Assembly (NCBI GenBank): GCA_019057735.1
Contig: JAHLWV010000012.1
Span: 1-20,407, forward strand
Length of the DNA: 20,407 nt
Source: Promethearchaeota archaeon
GTDB taxonomy: Archaea; Asgardarchaeota; Lokiarchaeia; Sigynarchaeales; SOKP01
Reading direction: 5' to 3'
Position numbers and translations under genes: made by a program. The notes below the pieces were generated by a model. It made no database searches and was not told the DNA's origin. It was given only the letters and a program-made list of their open reading frames with translations. The first letter of the stretch is position 1. Each line of letters begins with the position of its first letter. Shown here piece after piece: positions 1 to 6,992 of the stretch.

Positions 1-252
1 TTTTTATTATAAATTAAAATAATTCTTTTTTTTTATTTCCTGAAAAATTACTAATTTCCCAATGTATGTTTATTTTTAATAATATTTTGTCATTGTAGGT
101 ATAACACACACAATAAACACGACCAAATAGAATAAAAATAACTTCATAAATCGCCTTATCTTTATTTTTTTCTTGTCTGAAGAAAAATTTTTATTCTTTT
201 CTCTTCCTTTTACACAAAATTACCATTCTTGATGGTACTATTTAATTTAAAA
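1..252. other. AT-rich intergenic flank
   Basis: No coding region or RNA gene is visible in this AT-rich flank downstream of the nikR-like gene. It contains several T-rich and A-rich tracts (for example around 25-35 and 180-199) that could act as oligo-T terminators in either direction. I see nothing else in it. Confidence 0.5.
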
Positions 253-786
253 TCAAAACTCTTTATCAGTGATAAAAAATTGTATCGATACGACACTCCT
301 TAATCTTTGCAAAGCTTCCTTAAGTTTTTTTACTCTTTCAAAGGACCCAGACACTGCAATAATTTCTAAACATTTTTCAAATTCAAGATGTACGTGTAAA
401 GTTGATGTAATAACATCATAGAAATGATGTTGAATATCGTTTTTCAAGATTTCATCCGTTTGTTGAACAGATGCGTAAATCGGTCTAGAATCGAATTCAT
501 GATCATGGTGTTTATCATCATGATTAACTTCATGAGAATGTTCTGAGGAATCTTCCTTTTCATGTTTATCGGTAAAGTGTTCGTGAAGCATAATTATTGG
601 AATGCAACCAACAACGTTTCCAGAAGCTTTCGTAATATTCTCTTCACTAGCCATTAAAGAATACATAGCTTTCCTGATACAATCTGATCTCGAAATACCA
701 ATATTATTCCTGAAAGCTTCAAATTTATCATATAAATCTTTGGGAAGTGAAACTGTAAAGCGCTTATAATCTTCCATTTTAGACAT
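253..786 (-). CDS. nikR: NikR-type nickel-responsive transcriptional regulator with His-rich insertion
   Basis: A nickel-dependent DNA-binding regulator of 177 aa. Residues about 6-45 form a ribbon-helix-helix (KRFTVSLP, then a helix with SRSDCIRKA). Residues about 100-177 match the NikR ACT-like nickel-binding domain. Counted residues H120, H131, H133 and C139 reproduce the spacing of the E. coli NikR square-planar site (H76, H87, H89, C95), including the TLHVH and CLE signatures. Between the two domains lies an insertion (about 68-97) with nine histidines plus many Asp/Glu, which ordinary NikR lacks. The gene is second in a leftward unit, 27 nt after the phosphatase-like gene. There is no clear Shine-Dalgarno at ATG 786; a second ATG is at 777. 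Likely targets are the adjacent lar genes and its own unit, an inference from position. Family assignment is firm; the role of the insertion is unknown. Confidence 0.9.
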   Translation of the reverse strand: MSKMEDYKRFTVSLPKDLYDKFEAFRNNIGISRSDCIRKAMYSLMASEENITKASGNVVGCIPIIMLHEHFTDKHEKEDSSEHSHEVNHDDKHHDHEFDSRPIYASVQQTDEILKNDIQHHFYDVITSTLHVHLEFEKCLEIIAVSGSFERVKKLKEALQRLRSVVSIQFFITDKEF

Positions 787-813
787 CTTAATTTTTATAA
801 AAATAGGATATGC

Positions 814-1548
814 TTATTTCTTAATTAAAATAGCTATTGGTACGCTAGCTTCCCGCCATTGAGCGATCTTGCCAGAATACTCCAAATTTAATTTAACTCT
901 ACCATGATCGCCTAAAATTACCATTAGAGAGTTATTTCTAAGTTGTTTGTAGTTCCCTAAAATCCACTTGTCAGTACGAAGTATTAATTTATCAATCAAG
1001 TCCTCGGGAGTTCTTTGTTTTAATGCTTGTTGTTGCTTGTGAAGATTTTCAAAATCTAAATAATGCATCCAAGACATTTCAAAATTATTTATAACCTTTG
1101 CAGATTCAACCCATGTGGCCATATCCGTTTCTTTTGGAATTGAATGAGTTCCTCCATCGTATCTAGCGATGTCTTTTTTTCTTCCAACAAAACATGATTT
1201 CTTTCCATGTTCGTTTAGATATCTTAACAAATGAAACCCATTGGGTTCAAACTCGAATCCTCCATACATCATTTGATGTAAGACGCCTAAAGTATAAGGG
1301 TTTTTGGTGGAGAGAAGCAACATTACTTGGGAATTTGTTATCATAAATTCGGGTTTATTAAATGTGAGTTCAAATAAACCAAAATTATCAATTATACTTA
1401 CACTTATTCGTTCAATGCCTTGATAGAGATCAACAACCTCTTTAACAGGTTCTGGAATTATTCCAGATGGTGGATCAATACCTAACAACTTTATAAAAGT
1501 TGAAGGTATTTGATCTAAGTAACATTTGATAGTTTGAAGTTCACTCAT
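814..1548 (-). CDS. Small alkaline-phosphatase/sulfatase-superfamily-like protein in the nikR unit
   Basis: A 244-aa protein without a family name I recognise, but with reduced hallmarks of the alkaline phosphatase superfamily of metal-dependent hydrolases. Visible candidates for metal ligands are D54 in SIIDNFG, D165 and H170 in HYLDFENLH, and D214-H215 in ILGDHG. T81 or T86 could be the nucleophile. The protein is much shorter than typical members (about 400-550 aa), so the substrate-binding cap regions are missing or small. No signal peptide is seen, so it is probably cytosolic. It is the first gene of the leftward unit with nikR and divergent from larC, which suggests a task linked to nickel or to the nickel-pincer cofactor, for instance handling a nucleotide phosphate; this is inference. 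A TATA-like element at about 1575-1583 (reverse strand) lies about 30 nt before the ATG, suggesting a very short leader. Confidence 0.6.
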   Translation of the reverse strand: MSELQTIKCYLDQIPSTFIKLLGIDPPSGIIPEPVKEVVDLYQGIERISVSIIDNFGLFELTFNKPEFMITNSQVMLLLSTKNPYTLGVLHQMMYGGFEFEPNGFHLLRYLNEHGKKSCFVGRKKDIARYDGGTHSIPKETDMATWVESAKVINNFEMSWMHYLDFENLHKQQQALKQRTPEDLIDKLILRTDKWILGNYKQLRNNSLMVILGDHGRVKLNLEYSGKIAQWREASVPIAILIKK

Positions 1549-1613
1549 AACTAATCATTTCTCTTTTAGTCTTACATTTATAACTATTAAATTGAAATTA
1601 AGTACAATTTATT

Positions 1614-1656
1614 ATAAAATAACAACGGTTTATTATTTTTAGTATTGTTATTTTAT
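1614..1656. promoter_or_regulatory. Perfect 12-bp inverted repeat in the divergent promoter; candidate operator
   Basis: ATAAAATAACAA (1614-1625) is the exact reverse complement of TTGTTATTTTAT (1645-1656), with a 19-nt spacer. It lies between the TATA-like element of the leftward phosphatase/nikR unit (about 1575-1583) and that of larC (about 1670-1676), where a regulator could control both directions. NikR next door is the obvious candidate. The half-site sequence and spacing do not match the E. coli NikR box (GTATGA-N16-TCATAC), and AT-rich DNA gives chance repeats, so the link is inference. Confidence 0.45.
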
Positions 1657-1708
1657 TTATATTACTAGGTATAAATTCACCTATTTTAATCATGAGAGTG
1701 AACATGTG

Positions 1709-2995
1709 ATGAAATCTATATATTTTGATTTAACTAACTCAGGAATCTCGGGGGATATGTTGTTAGCATCGTTATTAGGTTTAATACCTAATCCAACTCA
1801 AATTATCACAAATTTGAAAGATTTAAAGAAAAATTTAAAAGATATATTTAAAATAGAACTTGATCTAAGGATAGTTAAAAGAATGGGGATAGAAACTAAT
1901 AGACTTGAAATAATAATAGAGGAATCTAAAACGCATAGAACTCCGGAAGATCTTTCGAACGCTCTCGATGAGTACCTTAATGAGAACTATTTTTCGAATC
2001 CGGCTAAAGAGTTTGCAAGGAATGTTTTAAGTACTTTATTCAAAGCCGAAGCTGAAGTTCACGGAAAATCAATTGAAAACATACACCTTCACGAATTAAG
2101 TTCAGTTGACACATTAATTGATATTTTGGGAGTGACGAATGTTATTGATACAATAGGAGGATTTGACACGGATTTCTCATATTATTGCAGCGAAGTACCT
2201 CTTGGTGGTGGAAAAATAAAAAGTGCTCACGGAATCTTGCCTATCCCTGCTCCAGCTACAGTAAAAATATTAGAAAACTCTGGTTTGTCTGTAAAAGGAG
2301 GGCCTATTGAAATGGAACTAGTAACTCCTACTGGAGCAGCACTATTGGTAAATTTGCATCCAACCTATTCAGAATTCGTTCCATCTATGAATTTGCTAAA
2401 GATAGCCTGTGGAACGGGTCAAAAGGAGTTTAACTCTTTTTCTAATACACTTCGTTTGTTTTACGGAGAGATAAAGGATTTGATGAGTTCTAATGAGTTG
2501 CATCCTATAAGTGATTATGTTGAGGAAGTTAGTATTCTAGAAACAGCTGTAGACGATGTATCAGGAGAAATTCTAGGCAATTTTGTAAATATTTTAGGAA
2601 ACGAAGATATTCTAGACATTCAAATAATTCCAAGTATTACTAAGAAAAATCGCCCTGGTCATATTATCAAGATCATTTGTGATCCTTCCCGTAGCTATGA
2701 TTTCATACTTAAAACTTTAAGGGAGTTGGGTACGCTTGGTGTAAGATTCTATTCAAGCAAGCGTGTTTGCGTTAATCGTAAGAGTGTAAATGAAAAAATA
2801 GAAATTAATGATAATTGGTATGAACTGAATTTTAAAATTTCGTTTATTAATAATGGAGAAAAAACAGAAGTTATCAATGTGAAACCTGAATTTGAAGATT
2901 TAAGAGCAATCAGCAAAGAAACATCTCTGCCTGTTAAAGAAATACTGTTTTATTGTCAAAATGTGATAGAAATGCTTTACAAGACTAATTCATAG
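1709..2995 (+). CDS. larC: Nickel-pincer cofactor biosynthesis protein LarC (nickel insertase)
   Basis: LarC (DUF111 family) carries out CTP-dependent nickel insertion into the bis-thiocarboxylated pyridinium mononucleotide, the last step of nickel-pincer nucleotide synthesis for lactate racemase and related LarA enzymes. The family signatures are all present: YFDLTNSGISGDMLL at the N-terminus, HLHELSSVDTLIDILG (about 127-142), the LGGGKIKSAHGILPIPAPAT stretch, ELVTPTGAALL, and a C-terminal LarC2 part with TAVDDVSGEILG. The length of about 428 aa is normal, and both parts lie in one reading frame, unlike Lactobacillus larC, which needs a programmed frameshift. GTG 1706 is directly followed by ATG 1709; GAGAGTG at 1694-1700 is better spaced for the ATG. 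A TATA-like TATAAAT lies at about 1670-1676. It is divergent from the nikR unit, and larB is nearby on the other strand. Confidence 0.93.
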   Translation: MKSIYFDLTNSGISGDMLLASLLGLIPNPTQIITNLKDLKKNLKDIFKIELDLRIVKRMGIETNRLEIIIEESKTHRTPEDLSNALDEYLNENYFSNPAKEFARNVLSTLFKAEAEVHGKSIENIHLHELSSVDTLIDILGVTNVIDTIGGFDTDFSYYCSEVPLGGGKIKSAHGILPIPAPATVKILENSGLSVKGGPIEMELVTPTGAALLVNLHPTYSEFVPSMNLLKIACGTGQKEFNSFSNTLRLFYGEIKDLMSSNELHPISDYVEEVSILETAVDDVSGEILGNFVNILGNEDILDIQIIPSITKKNRPGHIIKIICDPSRSYDFILKTLRELGTLGVRFYSSKRVCVNRKSVNEKIEINDNWYELNFKISFINNGEKTEVINVKPEFEDLRAISKETSLPVKEILFYCQNVIEMLYKTNS

Positions 2996-3023
2996 CCACG
3001 GCTTACTCATCTTATATAAAATT

Positions 3024-3044
3024 AAAAAAAAAAAGGATTTTTTT
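3024..3044. terminator. Bidirectional oligo-A/oligo-T terminator between convergent genes
   Basis: Eleven A (3024-3034) are followed by GGA and seven T (3038-3044). The T run lies about 43 nt after the larC stop on the plus strand. The A run reads as oligo-T about 38 nt after the stop of the leftward TPR gene. Archaeal RNA polymerase stops at such oligo-T tracts, so one element can end both convergent transcripts. Confidence 0.6.
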
Positions 3045-3071
3045 AAATTTAATGGCCATACTTCGATTGAT

Positions 3072-3605
3072 TTAGTAGTTATCTATATTGAATTTCTTTA
3101 AATTAAATTCATCTTTTACTATTTGTTCAGAAAAAACTTCCAACCTGCTAATTTCGTTTTTGATTTCTATTTCTTTATCTAGCTTCCCTAAATCATGAAA
3201 AATTTCTGCAGCTTCAGTAAAAGATTTTATGCACTCGTCAGAATTACCTGAAATTTCGAGGTCTTCAGCAAGAAAAACTAAACTCTCAGCAATATCTAAC
3301 TTTCTCCCTATTTTCTTTTGAATTTTTAATGCCTGATACGAATATTTTAACCCTTCTACATGATTTCTAAATTTAGAATAAGTTCTTCCTAAAGCTCTTA
3401 AAACCATAGCTTCTTCGTTTCTAAGATTATTATCCTTGCTATATTGTAACAGATTTTCCAAAAACAGAATTAACTCTTCTTTTTTGGTTTCTTTCGAAGT
3501 ATCTAAATGATCTAATGCTTTAATAAAACTCTCTAAGGCATTAAGAATATCGCCACTTTTAAAAAATTCTTTAGACTTTTCAAAATTATCAATTGTTGCG
3601 ACCAT
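3072..3605 (-). CDS. Small TPR-repeat protein
   Basis: A protein of about 177 aa made of helical tetratricopeptide-like repeats. One clear repeat pair spans roughly residues 65-140 (AMVLRALGRTYSKFRNH, KYSYQALKIQKKIGR, AESLVFLAEDLEISGN, IKSFTEAAEIFHDLG), and a further repeat sits near the N-terminus (SKEFFKSGDILNALESFIKAL). TPR arrays are protein-binding scaffolds; no catalytic part is visible. I start it at ATG 3605; an in-frame TTG at 3614 would add three residues, and neither has a good Shine-Dalgarno. A TATA-like AT tract lies near 3630-3645 (reverse strand). It is convergent with larC. A link to nickel metabolism cannot be shown. A larger TPR protein at 12996-14585 has similar repeats. 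Confidence 0.75.
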   Translation of the reverse strand: MVATIDNFEKSKEFFKSGDILNALESFIKALDHLDTSKETKKEELILFLENLLQYSKDNNLRNEEAMVLRALGRTYSKFRNHVEGLKYSYQALKIQKKIGRKLDIAESLVFLAEDLEISGNSDECIKSFTEAAEIFHDLGKLDKEIEIKNEISRLEVFSEQIVKDEFNLKKFNIDNY

Positions 3606-3829
3606 CGGTCTCAACTTTATAGTATGTTAGTTTTTTTTATATTTAGAATTAGTAATTTCAATATTAATTATGTTAATCTAAATATATATACTTTCACATT
3701 CAATTTAAAAGGTGTAAATGGTCAAAATCGGTGTTAGTTCTGAACAATCTTCATTTGCATATAGCAAAATATTGGTCAAATAGTTATAGTTATTCGATTA
3801 AAAAATATAAAAAAAAAGAAATTTAAAAG

Positions 3830-4492
3830 CTAAAAAACACCAAGAGGTATTAATAGGGGACCGAAGATACACAAAAGAACGACAGCTATTCCGTAAATAA
3901 CTCCTACTACCTTAATTTTATCTTTTCTTTCGGGAAGGTCATACACGTAAAATGCTCCCACAAAAAAGTGAAAGTAACCTATAAGAAAGATTAAAATAGG
4001 GTTGTACCAATTCCACCACACATATTCCCATATTAAATAATTGCCCCAATTCAATAGAATCTCGACAAACACAGAAAATAGTGTAAAGCCGATTGCCATA
4101 GCCCAGCGATTTGGAAGTCCGAAAATTTTCTTTTCTTTGTCTCCTGACAAAAACTTAGCAAAAACAATTCCTCCGATTGAGAACATAAATGCTATTTCTA
4201 TGTTCCACCCAATTAAGATTATATAAGCACTTGCTCCCGGTGTGGTCCAAAACGCCGAGTAGTTAGAAAACGCAAAAACTAACCCGTTCCAAATTTCATT
4301 AATAAGGTCAAGTCCTAATAATGTTAAACCGGCAAAGACAGTGCTCCAATTGTTAGTCTCCCTTGCTTTTTTGATCTCTACACCGTAGATATATAAAACA
4401 ATGACTAAAAGAGTAACAACATACCATCCTGTTACAGGATTTAATTGTCTCAATTTCGATAACGCTTCAAGAGACGCAGCTGTAGGTGCCAT
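3830..4492 (-). CDS. Unrecognised polytopic membrane protein, about six helices
   Basis: A 220-aa hydrophobic protein of about six transmembrane helices (roughly residues 20-40, 48-76, 85-112, 127-152, 158-180 and 192-218). I do not recognise the family. Polar and aromatic residues are concentrated in the helices: LDLINEIWNG in helix 2, GWNIEIAFMF in helix 3, FVEILLNWGN in helix 4, WWNWYNP before helix 5 and GYFHFFVGAFYVYD in helix 5. Repeated Glu/Asn/Trp/His inside the membrane suggests a buried binding or catalytic site rather than a simple anchor. No signal peptide is seen. An A run at about 3811-3819 gives oligo-T downstream on the coding strand. It sits between the TPR gene and larB on the same strand, with separate spacing of 133 nt to larB. 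Transport of metal or an enzyme on lipid substrates are both possible. Confidence 0.7.
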   Translation of the reverse strand: MAPTAASLEALSKLRQLNPVTGWYVVTLLVIVLYIYGVEIKKARETNNWSTVFAGLTLLGLDLINEIWNGLVFAFSNYSAFWTTPGASAYIILIGWNIEIAFMFSIGGIVFAKFLSGDKEKKIFGLPNRWAMAIGFTLFSVFVEILLNWGNYLIWEYVWWNWYNPILIFLIGYFHFFVGAFYVYDLPERKDKIKVVGVIYGIAVVLLCIFGPLLIPLGVF

Positions 4493-4625
4493 AACATACC
4501 CATTTTTTATTATAGTTTTTTAAATTTTATTTTAAGATATAATAATTTTAAATTAACTTGCTATAAAAATATACAAAATTTGTAATCTCATACAAATATT
4601 AAGAAGAAACTCTTAAGTGAAAAAT

Positions 4626-5405
4626 TTATTTTGCGATCTTGTTAGCTATTAAAGCGGCAGAAGCACCTGCTCCAAATCCATTGTCAATGTTAACTACTAA
4701 TAATCCTGGAGAACATGATTGAAGCATCGTTGTTAAAGCACCAATACCTTTTTCCCCTAAACCGTATCCACTAGATATAGGAACCCCTATTACAGGAATG
4801 TCAACGAGGGCTGCAACAATTCCAGGTAAGGTTCCTTCCATCCCTGCGCATACAATTACTACGTGAATATCTTCTTTAATCATTTCACTGAGAGGTTTAA
4901 AAAGACGATGAATGCCAGCAATTCCTAAATCGTAGCTAGTAAATGTTTCACATCCCATTGATTCTGCAATTACTTTAGCTTCCTCAGCAATAGGGATATC
5001 TGAACTTCCGGCTGAAATTATGCCAATTCTTCCACCCTTCTTTTCAAATTTTAAGTCTTTTTCTTTTACTATTACAATTTTAGCCAATTCGTTAACAACT
5101 AATGATAATTCTTCTCTTCCACCAAAAATCTTACAAATTAACGCCTTCTGTTCTTCTTTATACCTTGATACAATCGCAAATTTGTTTTTTTTTAAAAATG
5201 TTGAAATTATTTCTATTATCATTTGAGGTGGTTTGTTTTGCGCGTAAATAACCTCAACAACGCCAGTGCGTAACTTTCTAAAAATATCTAATTTGGCAAA
5301 ATCTCCAACCTCTTCAATAGCATTTGCTTTTAGCAATTTTTCAGCTTCTTCGATTGAGCATTCTTTTTTTAACAACCGATCTAATATTTCTCTGATATCA
5401 TCCAT
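4626..5405 (-). CDS. larB: Nickel-pincer cofactor biosynthesis protein LarB
   Basis: LarB carboxylates and hydrolyses nicotinic acid adenine dinucleotide to give the pyridinium-3,5-biscarboxylic acid mononucleotide, the first step of nickel-pincer nucleotide synthesis. The C-terminal half (about residues 125-259) is an AIR-carboxylase (PurE)-like domain, with GIISAGSSDIPIAEEA, GIAGIHRLF, VIVCAGMEGTLPGIVAALVD, VIGVPISSGYG and NIDNGFGAGASAA. The N-terminal part is the usual helical LarB region. The length is normal for the family. The track ATG at 5411 directly abuts the sequence GGTGAA (reverse strand 5416-5411), while the second ATG at 5405 lies 6 nt after GGTGA, a good match to the archaeal anti-Shine-Dalgarno; I therefore start at 5405. 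It acts with larC (1709-2995). larE, the sulfur-transfer step, is not in this window. Confidence 0.93.
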   Translation of the reverse strand: MDDIREILDRLLKKECSIEEAEKLLKANAIEEVGDFAKLDIFRKLRTGVVEVIYAQNKPPQMIIEIISTFLKKNKFAIVSRYKEEQKALICKIFGGREELSLVVNELAKIVIVKEKDLKFEKKGGRIGIISAGSSDIPIAEEAKVIAESMGCETFTSYDLGIAGIHRLFKPLSEMIKEDIHVVIVCAGMEGTLPGIVAALVDIPVIGVPISSGYGLGEKGIGALTTMLQSCSPGLLVVNIDNGFGAGASAALIANKIAK

Positions 5406-5723
5406 TATCATTCACCGAATTAAATTTCGTAAGATTTTACGTTCAAATCTCCATATTCTTAGAAATCTTTTAGCCTTAATAAATTTAGAAAGATGTTCCA
5501 ACATATTTTTTTTAACATTTTCATATTAGTAGGTGTAAAACACTAAATTTTAAGACATTTTTCAGAATTATTTGAAATTCAGGATGGTGTGAGTTTTTAA
5601 ATATATTAGTGTACCCATTATAAATTACCTTAGATACAAAATCATTATTTAGCATCATCATTCTAATGTTATTTTCCTAAATCTCAATTTTGTTAGGATT
5701 CACATTAGTAGAAGGAGATCAAT
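5406..5723. promoter_or_regulatory. Divergent intergenic region larB / AAA-VWA unit
   Basis: A non-coding stretch of 318 bp between divergent genes. For the rightward unit, ATTATAAATTA at 5617-5627 is a good TATA box and would give a leader of about 70-80 nt ending in the strong Shine-Dalgarno AAGGAGATC (5712-5720). A short inverted repeat CGTAA-GATT-TTACG (5428-5441) lies just upstream of larB. No RNA gene or longer repeat is seen. The 12-bp repeat found before larC is not repeated here. Confidence 0.45.
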
Positions 5724-6965
5724 TTGTCAGACACAGTAATTAATAGAAATATTGAATACATTCAGCAAAGAAATGAATTTGACTATTTAAAGGCTTTAAT
5801 TAATTCTTTAGGGAATGGCAGATGTATTGGTATCTTATTACACGGCCCTCCTGGAACGGGTAAAACTCTTTTAGCAACATCTCTCGCTAAGGATTTCAAT
5901 TCTTCATATTTTATAATTGATGGTTCACCAGATCTTGATAGAAGAGATATCGAAGGGAATTGGGAGTTATTTAACGGCGATACCAAGTTCAATCATGGAC
6001 CATTAACGAGGGCTATAGAAGACGCAAATAAAAACGGTATATCTTTTATTGTTATAAATGAAATAAATGCGATTAGAGAAAGTGAGCAAATATCGTTAAA
6101 TTCCCTACTCTCAGAAAGTCATATCAACTTGATTTCGAAAGGATTTGAAAGATGTAGCTTAAAAGAAACGAGTAAACTTGTTATAATTGGGACGATGAAC
6201 AAGAGCGTATTAGGAATTAATAAACTTCAGGAAGCATTTGAAGATCGTTTCTTAGTTTGCCCTGAAATAACATATCCCACAAAACAGAAAGAGATCGAAA
6301 TTGCTGTTAAACTATCAGGATGCAAAAAAATGGTCGCTGAAACCGTTGTAGACGCGGCTAGACAGATCAGAAAGCAAGCAATAAAAGATTTTTCGATAAC
6401 TAAAATATTCTCTACCAGGTTAATTGTTAATTTCTGCTTAATTGTATCAAATATGTCTCCAGCTTATTTAAGATATAATATTGAGAATGTTATCATCAAT
6501 AAATTAGGTGAGAATCAAGAAGAAAAGAAAAGTATCGCGATGATACTGGATGGAAAATTATTTGAAGACAATTTAAAGAAATATTTGGTCCCATTTTCTC
6601 AGGTTAAATCAAGTATAAAGGCGGGTTTAATTTCTCCGAGAGCTCCAGAAGCCAAAATTGTTAGCAATTTTAAAAGTAAAGTGGAAAAGTATGTGTTTGA
6701 ATTAGGAAATGGTAAATATAAAAATAAAAACGGAAGTCTTATGTGGAAATTTTTCGAGTGGTTTTGGCAACAACATAGAACATCTTTAAAAGATTACATA
6801 CAATTAACTGAAAAACTTGGATATCATAAGGTTTATAAGGAAAACATAAGACAAAACCACCTTCACAATGGAGAAATAACATTCCGCTATATAAAGTGGC
6901 TATATAGAAATAAGAATAAAGATTTAATGGATTTTATGCGGCGAATCTGTCCGGTGTTAGATTAA
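5724..6965 (+). CDS. MoxR/CbbQ-type AAA+ ATPase
   Basis: A 413-aa AAA+ ATPase of the MoxR/CbbQ/NorQ/CobS group, which remodel or load metal into partner enzymes together with a VWA protein. Walker A is GPPGTGKT (41-48). The CbbQ-like substrate-loop region (DIEGNWELFNGDTKF then GPLTRAIED) spans 75-100. Walker B reads FIVINEIN (108-115), with Asn112 where the Mg-coordinating Asp normally stands, while Glu113 is kept. Sensor 1 is IIGTMN (N159), and FEDRF (R175) is the probable arginine finger. The last 110 residues are a basic extension I do not recognise. The TTG start at 5724 is chosen because AAGGAG ends 6 nt upstream. The VWA partner follows after 27 nt, so the two are very likely co-transcribed. 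The target enzyme is unknown; nearby nickel genes make a metalloenzyme plausible. Confidence 0.85.
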   Translation: MSDTVINRNIEYIQQRNEFDYLKALINSLGNGRCIGILLHGPPGTGKTLLATSLAKDFNSSYFIIDGSPDLDRRDIEGNWELFNGDTKFNHGPLTRAIEDANKNGISFIVINEINAIRESEQISLNSLLSESHINLISKGFERCSLKETSKLVIIGTMNKSVLGINKLQEAFEDRFLVCPEITYPTKQKEIEIAVKLSGCKKMVAETVVDAARQIRKQAIKDFSITKIFSTRLIVNFCLIVSNMSPAYLRYNIENVIINKLGENQEEKKSIAMILDGKLFEDNLKKYLVPFSQVKSSIKAGLISPRAPEAKIVSNFKSKVEKYVFELGNGKYKNKNGSLMWKFFEWFWQQHRTSLKDYIQLTEKLGYHKVYKENIRQNHLHNGEITFRYIKWLYRNKNKDLMDFMRRICPVLD

Positions 6966-6992
6966 ATTAATAAACCATTAGTATATGTAAGT

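Noticed and set aside
1614..1656. Calling the inverted repeat a NikR box outright
   Set aside because: The sequence and spacing differ from known NikR sites; retained only as a candidate operator.
1709..2995. Programmed frameshift in larC as in Lactobacillus
   Set aside because: Both LarC parts are in one continuous frame here, so none is needed.
4041..4226. Plus-strand open frame inside the membrane-protein gene
   Set aside because: Shadow of the minus-strand gene, with no family features and no ribosome site.
5020..5529. Two plus-strand open frames over larB and its upstream region
   Set aside because: They are antisense to a clear LarB gene, rich in Ser/Phe/Ile as expected for shadows, with no start signals.
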